From: Lamellibrachia columna
Taxonomy: Eukaryota > Annelida > Polychaeta > Sabellida > Siboglinidae
Direction: 5' to 3'
NCBI GenBank assembly: GCA_963662155.1
Contig: OY759270.1
Coordinates: forward strand, 52,817,374-52,881,373
DNA: 64,000 nucleotides
Positions 24,101-64,000 of the stretch are shown piece by piece. Made by a program: the position numbers and the translations under genes. The first letter of the stretch is position 1; each line of letters starts with the position of its first letter. Below the pieces are notes generated by a model. That model searched no databases. It worked only from the letters and a program-made list of their open reading frames with translations, and was not told the origin of the DNA.

Positions 24101-26595
24101 TGTAAGTTAATCACTGAAAATGCTGTAATGTAGAAATATACGCACATGACTAACCTATCTTCAACATGTCATACCATAACGTATGTAGACGATTAGATAA
24201 GGAACTATGTGTACCTGCTCGAGTTAGAACTCTATACAGAATTGCATGTCTGTTCTACAGTGCTGAACTCTGAGGCAGAGAAAACAATAGACATTGGTAG
24301 TTGGCTGAAAGGCAAACAATTCATTTGTCCCCGGCCCTGCTTGACCTGTACTGATGATGTTATGCAGCATCACAAAGTGCATCCAGTATATTGAGAGTCT
24401 GAGACCATCCATTATCAAGAGTTCTCTGGCATTGTAAACTCACAGATCCGAGAACTAATTAAACCAACGTTTTCTACCAATAAATTAATATTAAACATAA
24501 AATAGCACCAGAAAGGTTATTTTCATGTGAATCTCACCTAACATTTTCTTGCATAAATGGAATTCTAAAATAAAATCTCAACAAATTGTTTTAACCATAC
24601 ATGCGAGTGCTTGACTAGTACTGATATATAGATCATACACCAATCTACGAGCCCCGACTGATGACGACACAATGGAGAAATTAACCAAGTGGACTAATTC
24701 CCTTGTCAAATTCCTGAGTGACTCGGTTTTCTCATCATAAAACAGCTCACAAATCCATTGTCTGTCATCTACAAATACAAAGTAATTACATTACTGAAGT
24801 GTGATATAAACAGAACCTAGAGTGTTAATGATTTTTCCATCACGTGATCCTATGATACGAACACCTAGCCTTGTAAACTTTGTCCACATGTATTGGAAAT
24901 TGTTCACAGCTGTTTGTGAATCAAGCGCTGACCTGAATGGCAAGGCTGATATTCATAAAGACACAATGGGCAGATTATATTAACAAAATTGTGGTTCGTT
25001 AAATACATTTGGGTAGTCAAGATGTTACCATATATTTTTATACCATATAAATTAATATTAATTATGCCAAAATTATCAGACTTTGTCCCTTTGAAGTCTA
25101 CGTAACCATGGTTATGATGTGAATGTGTTTTGTATTAACATGAAATTAATGATTGAGATTTGATAAATGATTGTATGCAGATACATATCATTCTACATAA
25201 CAGGCCACTCTTTTGGAGGTGGAATTTTAAGGTATTTATAAGTAATTAGCCGAGAATGATAATTCACCTAAGGCATGTGTTGACTTTTCGTAAGCTAAGA
25301 AGATACAATTGGATCCATATTGAGGATCGATAGTTGTTGATTCAGCGTTGGTAGTTGGAACAGTCCAGTGTAATTATGAGTAACCCGAGTGACACTGGGG
25401 TTCACCTCAATATGGCACAAAAGGGGATAACATTTGTGTGAAACCCGATTGATGTTAAAGTTCAACTGTTAGATGCAGGTATAAAAATCATAATGGCACA
25501 ACAAAGAAGATGAAATAATTACTGTGTGTGATTTAAAATTTGCTTGTTGCTCTGTCAATTACATGTAATTTTTGTTTAAACATATTGATAAGTTGCTACT
25601 TCAATATTAATTTGTACATGGAGTATATTACGACATTCTTGAAGTTACCAACATAGCAGGCATTGGAAGGGTCAAGTTTGCATTTATTCATAGCCCTATC
25701 ACTATCAACTGCTACAAATGTCTTATCAATTGATCAAGTACCTATTTTACAGAGTAACAAACATATATCTATATTATATAAAAAATTATGTGTTGCTAAA
25801 ATATAAATGTCATCAAGTACTCATTTTACAGAGTAACAAACATACGTCTACATTATATAAAAATTATGTGTTGCTAAAATATAAATGTCGACATAATCAT
25901 TTTTAAGGCCTTTTATTAAGTTAGACATATTTCTATGCCAACCTTACCAAAAAGATGACTGGAAGCTATGTACTTACTTTTATTTGAAATTGATTTATGT
26001 AATTGACTGCCTGTCGTTATTATGAAATCACCCATGACATTTGTCTGCCATTGTTATTTTGTAAAAGCCACGGTATAATTTACAAATGTTTCCAAAATGC
26101 CAGACATCCTCAAATGTCGACCATCTCCAAGCAGCAATAACAGCTGTCACCCTAGATGGATTATTGCATCAACAGATTCGTCACATCATTGCATCATCGG
26201 CATCACCATACAACATAATAATTACCACAACACACACATTACCGCAGGCATTTTGAATGTTCTTCTTCGTGTCCTCCCCCCTCCTCCCCTGTAAGACTCC
26301 ATGCAGTACTTTTAAAAATATTCCTTTAGCAGGCTTTATTGAAAACAAACCTGAAAAGTATAAATTAATGACATTGTAAATAAACCTGACACAAACTCCA
26401 CATTTTGATTACTAGATTTGGAGAACTGTTTTTCAAGAAAATAGGTAACCTGAGATGGGAAAACCCAACAGCTAGCCATCACTTAACTACAGCAGAACAT
26501 TGTATGGGAAACAAGACCACCTAGAGCAGGGACTGGTCAACAGTGCTAATTTAAGTCAGCCTTCATTCTAAATTGTGTACCCTGCAGTTCAGTAT
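21183..26595. other. long stretch without a supported gene
   Basis: Short frames only. The minus-strand pieces at about 21270-21800 (MQPDKNVKRLVALVERELNI; DPILRFIHNLCLDTINYAFS) are adjacent but in different frames and might be a decayed transposon ORF; I cannot name it. A near-duplicate of about 80 bp occurs at 25733-25800 and 25813-25890. Confidence 0.4.
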
Positions 26596-26950
26596 AAAGG
26601 TCCCTCTTCAATTAGATTTTTGCTTGTCTCGTTTCAGACACATTTTGCAGAAAAATTTAACAGGTCTATCTAGTATCATGCTAGCTGTAGTATCAACAAT
26701 GACATGCTAGCTGTAGTATCAACTATGACATGCTAGCTCTAGTATCAACAATGACATGCTAGCTCTAGTATCAACAATGACATGCTAGCTCTAGTATCAA
26801 CAATGACATGCTAGCTCTAGTAGCAACAATGACATGCTAGCTCTAGTATCATGACATGCTAGCTCGCTTGTGCAAATTTGTTGTTTAATTTCATTGAAAT
26901 CATTGGACAAACTCTTCAATAATTTTTGGTTTTGTCCAGAGCAAAAGTGG
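26596..26950. repeat. dispersed repeat, copy B, holding a 26-bp minisatellite
   Basis: It starts AAAGGTCCCTCTTCAATTAG, with the tail (ATTGGACAAACTCTTCAATA) matching copy C. The middle (26676-26866) is expanded into about seven units of CATGCTAGCTCTAGTATCAA plus CAATGA. Confidence 0.65.
26676..26866. repeat. 26-bp minisatellite inside dispersed repeat B
   Basis: About seven units containing CATGCTAGCTCTAGTATCAA. GCTAGC in each unit is a short palindrome. Confidence 0.9.
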
Positions 26951-28524
26951 TCTGGTTCTAGACTTGTCACGCTTTCCTAAGTTACCCAATTATTCACACA
27001 CTACAGACCTATACATAAATGAACCTAATTCACGATGTTCTAAATCAACTGAGGATGGGCTTCTAAGGAGGGTTTTGTTGTTTCTTGGAATACACCCTGT
27101 ACCGGGTCATAGAGATATTTACAACACAAGTCAATGACAAATGACATTTCCAGCCAACTGCGGTTGCCATAATTATTAGGAAATGTGACCTACTTTTCAT
27201 TGTAGGTTTACAAATTCATAACATGGTTTGTTTTCTGCATAATACAAAGGAACATTATTATATATGTAGCAAACAGTATTGTTACTTTTTAAATATCTTG
27301 TAATTTGACCAGTTATAGGTGTCCAAAATATTCTGCTAATAAACAACAGATATTCTGTGTGTATTTGACCAAGAAAACTGCTTTGCAACCTGTCTCTTTG
27401 GTTGATGTAACAAGTATGCTATGTTCAAGTCTGGATGGACCCAGCACGGACTATACAGTCCAACGTTGTCAACAGTGACACACAAGAAAGCTGCAAATGG
27501 TGTAAAAGTAATTTAAGCCAATCACTACATACATACCTAATCTGCTTTCTGTGTGAATTGTGTGAATCTAATAAAATGGCATGCAGCCACCAATGTACTT
27601 CGCAAGGCTTGTAAACCTCAACATTACTATCACAGCACAACGAAATGTATTCATACAATCATAATTTTTTATTAATATTGTTATCACCTGTGGTGCATAC
27701 AGATCCAATTTGTCAGTTTATTCCACACCATGTGCGGATGTTTGTTGAATCATTTGTACTTTGTCCCACTTGCTGTCTTGGGCGACATGTTTTTGGGAAC
27801 TAAGCAGGTCTGCCCCCAAACTTCAAAGAACCTTCCCATGAAATGCTTATCAGTGCCCATCCGACCAGCGGCAATAGGTCCACGACCAATTAAAGTTAAG
27901 TTCCTATTTGCGAATCCAGTAGATTACAGCGAACAATATTATATACGGCTAACACAGCAATAACATTGCTTAACAAAGCGACTGAAAAATCAGTGTTTCA
28001 ACAGGTCGATCTGCCAGGGCAGGGGTACTGGTGTGGTCAGCACCCTCTGGCAGCAAGGCTGTTGTACCATGAATAAATGGTATTCTAGAATCAAGCAGAC
28101 CTCTGAAAACTGGAACCATGGCAGCTAATATATATTATTATTGTATATATGTTGTCAATTATCAAATTGATAAATGATCGCAACATATCACATACCCCTG
28201 GTACCTGTCCTGATAATAAAACACTAAAACCTCGCTCTCACTGTCAGTCGCAAAAGTTGTCTATGGCCTAGATTGGCTGGTGACTTAAAATACAAAATGC
28301 TGTCTTGGATATCCACCATTGGTGGAGAACTGAGGTTACTGCTATCTAGTTCAACAGAGTCAAGCTTGTGGTGTAGTACACAAGTTCACAACTAACAAGG
28401 CATGGTGTCTATTTATAGAACTTGTTTACTGCAACAGGGTTCTGACGTTTTGGCATACGTACACAGCGATGGGAAATATACTACTATAGTGTTATCCCAG
28501 TAAGCATAGATGAAAGAGATTTAC
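26951..28524. other. presumed intron of the minus-strand gene
   Basis: It follows the donor at 28524-28523 (minus). No next exon could be placed in phase 0. Confidence 0.4.
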
Positions 28525-28872
28525 CTGCAGATCTTGTAGAATGTTGTTGCACCTTAAGCGTACGTCTGTAAACGGTGCGTTGATGGATAGCCGCAGTAGA
28601 TCTGGTAGTTGTTCACGGATCATGCATTTATAGTCCGTTGGCATCACGATGTTTTCTCCAGCTGCGCAGTCTATCAGGACGGTTTCTTGGGGACTGCCGT
28701 AACCCTCTAACCAACCATCAAACACCCGGGCGACATTCTCCAAAGCTTGTATTCGTTGCGAAGGCACCCGACTACACACCCCTTGAAGGAAACGAAGTGA
28801 TTCGGTGTCTCTGAAACGAGCGCTTCGAGTTTTCACGTCTTCGTTCATTTGACAAGCACTTGCTCCTTCCAT
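28525..28872 (-). CDS. first coding exon of an unrecognised minus-strand gene
   Basis: Read on the minus strand, ATG at 28872-28870 opens 116 codons ending CAG|GTAAAT (donor at 28524-28523), phase 0. The peptide is soluble, charged and helix-rich: it starts MEGASACQMNEDVKTRSARF, with CSRVPSQRIQALENVARVFD in the middle and REQLPDLLRLSINAPFTDVR near the end. It has no signal peptide or membrane segment. Helix pairs of this sort occur in HEAT/ARM-repeat proteins, but I do not recognise the family. Composition is GC-rich compared with the surroundings, as in real exons here, and a CpG-rich stretch lies upstream. I could not place the next exon; it should lie below 28520, possibly beyond the left edge of the window. 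Confidence 0.65.
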
Positions 28873-29150
28873 GCATAAAGGGCCCGCGTCTGGAATAACC
28901 AGGTCTTTTCACTTGCAAACTATCAACTCAATCGGAAGATCTTTGCAGGAAATTAACATTAAACGACGCAGCTGAGTCCGTCTCTAGAGCGCAGCTACGG
29001 ACTTGCGAACCGGCGCACAGCTGATCGGCGTATGCTAATGAGCCGAACGACTGCCGGCTAAATTATTTCACTCTAGTTTGTTACGTAGATCCTATGTTGT
29101 TTACGCACTTTCAGGCTTGTAAGTTTACGTGTAGCGATCAAACATACCTC
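28873..29150 (-). promoter_or_regulatory. CpG-rich 5' region of the minus-strand gene
   Basis: The stretch upstream of the ATG at 28872 is locally GC-rich with many CpGs (for example AGAGCGCAGCTACGGAC, CGAACCGGCGCACAGC), in contrast to the AT-rich flanks. This fits a 5' UTR and promoter. No TATA box is obvious. The start site is not determined. Confidence 0.35.
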
Positions 29151-31496
29151 TGTATATCTCCCGGTGCTGTAATATAATGTCACTGTTAGTAATAAATGTG
29201 ATTTATGTACAAAATGCTACGAATGTGGCACCACAATTGTAATGACAGCTTTCGTCATCCTTGACACAGTAGTGACCTCTGACGAGTAACCTCTGACGCC
29301 TTGACACACCCCCATTTCTGACCAATTAGAAAGCTCTATAAGACGCCGAAATGATAGATTCCCTTAAATAATTCATATTATTTGCTTTCGGTAGCTATTA
29401 TTTAAATACCGGTAATAACGAAAACAATAACGAGATTTGTGCGCACAGTTTGATCAGCAATAACAACCATGTCATCCAAAAATCTTGACGAGGTGTGCAC
29501 GATTGCACGCGTCTGTATCACTGTGATCTGTACGCCTGTGTTGCGCTAGGCAAGTGTTGCGCGTTCCAGCCAAAGTGTCTGCAAATTTGAACAACATTTA
29601 CATTGTAAATACAAGTATAATGAGATGCATTTTTTCAAGAATGACAGACGAGGAGGCACGTCTCACTGCATCTAAATTACAAAAAAAACCTTATTTGACA
29701 CCCAAATGTAATGCATGAGTAGATAGAGTAAATAATATGTGTTTCGAACGGAGTGTTTGAATTTTTGTTTGCTGCCAAGTAGGCTTCTATATATAAAATG
29801 TTGGACATGAATTTATATAAATGTGGTTCCTGATATTTTACTGCTGTAAAAGAAACGTAAGGTAGCATTTGTGTTTATTCATTTTATTTACTTTGATACT
29901 TACTCGGTAAAGTAATGTTAACCAAATACCCGTATTTGTAGTGCTATACACAAAGTATAACAATTATTATTAATAATAATAGGTTTATTTTACAACCATG
30001 TAGTGTACAGACAAATAATTCAAATGTTTTAATACTTAATGTTAAAGAAGATATTGTTAGAAATATTGTGTTAAACTTAATGAAGGTACAAGACTCAAAG
30101 TAACAAAAAGACAGTGTAGGGCCTGTAGGCCCCATATTGTATGCAACAGTACTAAGGTACGAAAGTGATAAATGGTTGGAACTATTTTAATCAACTGATT
30201 GTGTAAATATTAGGATGCACTGTGAATAAAATAATTATGTTTAACATCATCATCGGCAGTCAACTCGATTTTGAGTGTGACATTCACATGACGTACCAGC
30301 TAGTACCATGCAGGTATTCATACGATAACATTATGCAGTGGTTGTTGGCATTAGGTTTACAATATAAAATGTTCATAAACAATATTTTTATAAATGTTTA
30401 AACTATATCAACATAATATAACTCACATGTTGGTTAGCTTTAGCACTCTGGCTACACGTCAATCGACAATTGAGTACCTAGTAATACCTCGATGGCTTCA
30501 TTTCTATGTTACATGGAGCTTTCATACCTTGGATGGCAATCTTGCGAACAACTGGTAGTACTGTGTATTTTATGATCAAACGATTGGCAATACAATAATT
30601 ATTGCATAAATTCCACGCAGCGGGAGATTTCCTGAAACAGTAATGGTGCACCATCAGTGGTGGAGGATTGTTGAAAATTAATGCTATTTTGCCCAGTAGG
30701 TCGGGCTACTAGCAAGCTCAATAAGCTCATAATAATTCGGCAGATGGCGCGCACTTGTTGTTGCTAGACAACGTTATGCCTGGTCTTAAAATCGTTGACT
30801 TTGATGTTTCTCTGCTTCGTTCTAAAATATATTATCACAGAACCATGACAGTGTATTATGAACATACATGGTCATGTATCGGTGTAGATACTTAAAAAGC
30901 ATTTTAACCCGAGCCAAGTAAGTAGACAATACATTCTCGTAGATATAGGTCTCATGGGCATGGCGCTTCTTTTGTCGTACAGGTGGCGCTGTTAAATTAC
31001 CATTCGCTGGTCAATCGAATGTTTTAAAACGCCTAATCAACGTCATTTTAATGTGGACGTACCATCATGATGTTAGCACGAATGTGCGATTAGGAGCAGA
31101 TGCAAAAATTCAGATGAATAATTTTTTGGGATCGAATGTAGGCTCTCATTTGTTGAAATTGGCGCCAGACTAGTGATAACGCGATTTCACTTTCGCGGCA
31201 TGTTTCAACAGGTGTGACGTAAAAATACTTTCTCCGTAAAAAGAAACTGTTTCTTTCACGTCGTACACGCGCAGAAAGGTACATCACTTACTAGGGTACG
31301 CATAGCATAAGAAATCGCACCCTTTGGCTTTGTTAGAACGGGCCTTTTACTTTCCAACACCATATTACACCAGGTTATTGACTAGATTCTATCATCTATG
31401 TCTATGACTATGTCATATATTCAGATATAATTTAGATTCAGATTCAGATATAATTAATTCAGATCTATAGCAAACAAATCATGCAATATACGACAT
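29151..31496. other. intergenic, between divergent genes
   Basis: No supported exon. It should contain the promoter and 5' exon(s) of ECT2L, since exon 1 begins at an acceptor. A near-palindrome GTTGCTAGACAAC lies at 30760-30772. Confidence 0.4.
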
Positions 31497-31750
31497 TGAA
31501 TCTTCACCCAAACTCTTAAAATGGGAGGATGCATCCTTAAGGACAGGAAATAGAGGGCACACTCTAAAATTATTTACTCAAAGAGCAAAAACAAATATAA
31601 GAAAAATGCTTTTCCAATCAGAGTGACTGAACCTTGGAATTCCCTCCCGGAAACAGTCGTTCAAGCAAAATCTTTAAATACTTTTAAAAACCGCCTGGAC
31701 CAATTCTGGTCCAATCAGGAAATTCTTAACCGGAACCGGAATTCTTAAAC
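31497..31750 (+). mobile_element. LINE reverse-transcriptase C-terminal fragment
   Basis: The + strand reads, with breaks, WEDASLRTGNRGHTLKLFTQ, RAKTNIRKNAFPIRVTEPWN and SLPETVVQAKSLNTFKNRLD, then QFW. This is the same LINE C-terminal signature. A degenerate remnant. Confidence 0.75.
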
Positions 31751-32100
31751 TATTAATAGACGAAGAAGAAGGATCTGGTCATTGGGGAGTCACAAGAATC
31801 CTGCGATCAGAACCATCTTAAGGTATCTTAAAGTAAGGTAATACAAAGTCAACATACATTAATGTAATATAGCAATCTTATGAAAATAAAAAACTATAAA
31901 AAAAAGATGGAATAAGACAATATCCACAGAGTACAATTATATAGTATCAAAGCAGAAATAAAAATAAAAGTATAAATTAGTATTTAGTAAATTATAACTA
32001 ACTATTATCTGACAGCTGTTATGGACATGGGAGAATACTATTAATACCAGATACATTGCTATCATAGGGGTCATATATGGGATGAACCTTTACCTTCAGT

Positions 32101-32192
32101 ACATACATACATACATACATACATACATACATACATACATACATACATACATACATACATACATACATACATACATACATACATACATACAT
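32101..32192. repeat. (ACAT)23 microsatellite
   Basis: 23 uninterrupted ACAT units. Confidence 0.97.
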
Positions 32193-32764
32193 CCTCTTCA
32201 GCTCTTTTAGGCTAATAGCCTTTTAGCTGGTCTTTACTGAAGTTTGTATGCAATTAGCTGAAATATTATCAACATAACTATTCATGACATCATTGGTACA
32301 TGACCATAGAGAGATTATCATTTATCCAGATGCCCACCAGGACAAAGATTTATGCCAACATTTTTTCAACAGAACTAAAGAACTAGAATGGACTCGGAAA
32401 TCTGCAGCCATTGTGGACACTTTTAAAACTTGATTGGGCAGGCAAATCTAAATTCCGTGCAGTGCTTTAGCACTTGTCCCCACATTGGCATAATAACTTT
32501 CAGGTTCTTGCCGATTATCATATAGACATAATAATTTATAATATTCCTTGAGTCATTCATTCTGATTTAAATTTTAGTATTTCTGATGACTATGGATCAG
32601 TTTGCAAATCAATTTGTTTATTATTAAGGAGAACTGTTTGTGTGATTGGCAGGATGATCTGTGCATAACAAATTTATGTAATTGCCACTATCCTTAATTG
32701 CACACCATTTTATTATATTTTATTAATCCCAATAATACTCTATAAAAAACTTTTAGTTAAAGGT

Positions 32765-32960
32765 AAGTCCAAGATTATACAGCGCTAAAGTGCTAAAGTT
32801 ACAAATGTACTTCACCCCTGGCTGACCTGTTCTTTCCAAAACCAACTCCACTTCTCTGGGAAGTATTCAGCCATGCTGCAACTACTGCATAAATACTTCT
32901 TGTTCTCATATATCAATCACTGTCTATAGTTGTGCAGGTACACATTTGTATAGCTGAGTG
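32765..32960 (-). mobile_element. SINE body, second copy, running into a minisatellite
   Basis: It aligns throughout with 18670-18850: CCTGGCTGACCTGTTCTTTC, CTCTGGGAAGTATTCAGCCA, ATCAATCACTGTC and AGCTGAGTGAACTG. Where the other copy continues into its tRNA-like head, this one becomes the 20-bp array at 32955-33420. Confidence 0.75.
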
Positions 32961-33420
32961 AACTGAGGCAGTGTGGAGTGAACTGAGGCAGTGAGGAGTG
33001 AACTGAGGAAATGTGGAGTGAACTGAGGCAGTGTGGAGTGAACCGAAGCACTGTGGAGTGAACCGAAGCAGTGTGGAGTGAACCGAGGCACTGTGGAGTG
33101 AACCGAGGCACTGTGGAGTGAACTGAGGCAGTGTGGAGTGAAATGAGGCGGTGTGGAGTGAACTGAGGCGGTGTGGAGTGAACTGAGGCAGTGTGGAGTG
33201 AACTGAGGCAGTGTGGAGTGAACTGAGGCAGTGTGGAGTGAACTGAGGCACAGTGGAGTGAACTGAGGCAGTGTGGAGTGGATTGAGGCACTGTGGAGTG
33301 GACTGAGGCAGTGTGGAGTGAACTGAGGCAGTGTGGAGTGAACTGAGGCACTGTGGAGTGAACTGAGGCAGTGTGGAGTGAACTGAGGCAGTGTGGAGTG
33401 AACTGAGGCAGTGTGGAGTG
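32955..33420. repeat. 20-bp minisatellite seeded in a SINE
   Basis: About 23 units of GTGAACTGAGGCAGTGTGGA. The unit matches the SINE stretch GAGTGAACTGTGGCAACGTGG found once at 18829-18850. Three minus-strand frames are open because of the period. Not coding. Confidence 0.93.
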
Positions 33421-33717
33421 AAAAAAATTGCCCAAGCTTTATAATGTTGGTTATGTGACTGCCTAAATAAAAACAGATTGTACAACAGTAATACTGTAGT
33501 ATTCGGTAATAAATAATTATTTGTAGTGTAAATCTCTGATTGTTCATATGACATCTGTTTATACTGTGTATACTAATAAACCTATACACCACATACAATC
33601 ACTTTAAATTTAAATGGACAGGACTGTTGCCTACTCAACCATGACATCATACTTGTCTGCATCTGTGTTAGTCATCACTTGAGTCTTCTCTCCCATAACT
33701 CTTGTCTCGTGGCAGAC

Positions 33718-63167
<29,450 letters not shown>

Positions 63168-63287
63168 GCAAGATGGACAGCTTTTCTTGTTACGTTGTGT
63201 CCTGTGCTGTTGCAGAACAGTCACATGTGACATACTCAAATTTATGTGATAATTTTTTTCCATTAAGCATAGCAAACAGAAAGCTTT

Positions 63288-64000
63288 AGCAGTAGGGCAA
63301 TTCTAGCAGTAGGGCAATTCTAGCAGTAGGGCAATTCTAGCAGTAGGGCAGTTCTAGCAGTAGGGCAGTTCTAGCAGTAGGGCAATTCTAGCAGTAGGGC
63401 AATTCTAGCAGTAGGGCAATTCTAGCAGTAGGGCAATTCTAGCAGTATGGCAATTCTAGCAGTAGGGCAATTCTAGCAGTAGGGCAATTCTATAAGTATG
63501 GCAATTCTAGCAGTAGGGCAATTCTAGCAGTAGGGCAATTCTAGCAGTAGGGCAGTTCTAGCAGTAGGGCAGTTCTAGCAGTAGGGCAATTCTAGCAGTA
63601 GGGCAATTCTAGCAGTAGGGCAATTCTAGCAGTAGGGCAATTCTAGCAGTATGGGAATTCTAGCAGTAGGGCAATTCTAGCAGTAGGGCAATTCTAGCAG
63701 TAGGGCAATTCTATAAGTATGGCAATTCTAGCAGTAGGGCAATTCTAGCAGTAGGGCAATTCTAGCAGTAGGGCAATTCTAGCAGTAGGCAATTCTAGCA
63801 GTAGGGCAATTCTAGCAGTAGGGCAATTCTAGCAGTAGGGCAATTCTAGCAGTAGGGCAATTCTGGCTGTAGGGCAATTCTGGCAGTAGGGCAATTCTGG
63901 CAGTAGGGCAATTCTGGCAGTAGGGCAATTCTAGCAGTAGGGCAATTCTAGCAGTAGGGCAATTCTAGCAGTAGGGCAATTCTAGCAGTAGGGCAGTTCT
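63288..64000. repeat. 17-bp minisatellite, about 42 units, running off the right edge
   Basis: Units AGCAGTAGGGCAATTCT with GCAGTTCT, TATGGCA and GGCAGT variants in blocks. It starts 120 bp past the exon 17 donor. Every unit has GCAG. Confidence 0.95.

Noticed and set aside
24209..24418. Overlapping frames on both strands
   Set aside because: No codon or splice evidence; likely chance.
27425..27658. Minus-strand exon candidate for the unknown gene (acceptor-like CTGTGATAG, donor GTATGT)
   Set aside because: Its phase does not match the phase-0 end of the first exon, and the peptide has no conserved look.
29641..29718. Small + strand frame starting MTDEEARLTASKLQ
   Set aside because: Only 25 codons, no donor and no supporting context.

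Overview
This is a window of animal nuclear DNA. It is intron-rich, AT-leaning, and crowded with tandem repeats and transposon remnants. I see no bacterial operons, rRNA, tRNA genes or CRISPR. A marine invertebrate, perhaps a mollusc or another lophotrochozoan, fits the repeat and gene content, but the sequence alone does not fix the species.

One gene is recognised with confidence: an ECT2L-like gene (F-box, DUF4347 and RhoGEF/DH domains) on the + strand. Seventeen coding exons can be placed from the start codon at 33718 to 63167, and they join in frame for 2,660 nt (886 codons plus two bases). The gene runs off the right edge just after the start of the DH domain. The left half holds a second credible coding exon, the first exon (28525-28872, - strand) of a gene I do not recognise, with a CpG-rich upstream region. 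The rest of the first 33 kb looks non-coding.

About 28% of the window (roughly 18 kb, my estimate from summing the arrays) is minisatellite: some 27 arrays with units of 12 to 89 bp. Many give long open frames on one or both strands (up to 880 codons at 60376-63018). These come from the repeat period and are not genes.

Mobile elements: (1) a minus-strand LINE 3' end at 7060-9147, with two minisatellites grown out of its own coding sequence; (2) other LINE C-terminal fragments at 17290-17890, 31497-31750, 44019-44349 and 45265-46108; (3) a tRNA-derived SINE at 18636-18953 and a related copy at 32765-32960; (4) a 1.0-kb hAT-like element with a perfect 8-bp target duplication at 34167-35178; (5) a 948-bp pogo-like non-autonomous element at 56843-57790 with a relative at 54495-54880; (6) a 3.4-kb structure with long complex terminal repeats at 56454-59863; (7) smaller inverted-repeat elements at 20249-21182 and 50249-50606.

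The most interesting pattern is how minisatellites relate to older functional sequence. Several arrays appear to have been seeded from recognisable transposon sequence (two in one LINE, one in a SINE, one in a dispersed repeat). Two others are built on ECT2L splice sites: a 21-bp unit repeats the exon 6 donor four times in frame, and a roughly 30-bp array runs into the exon 4 acceptor. Other introns carry dozens of acceptor-like motifs or a 2.3-kb pyrimidine tract.
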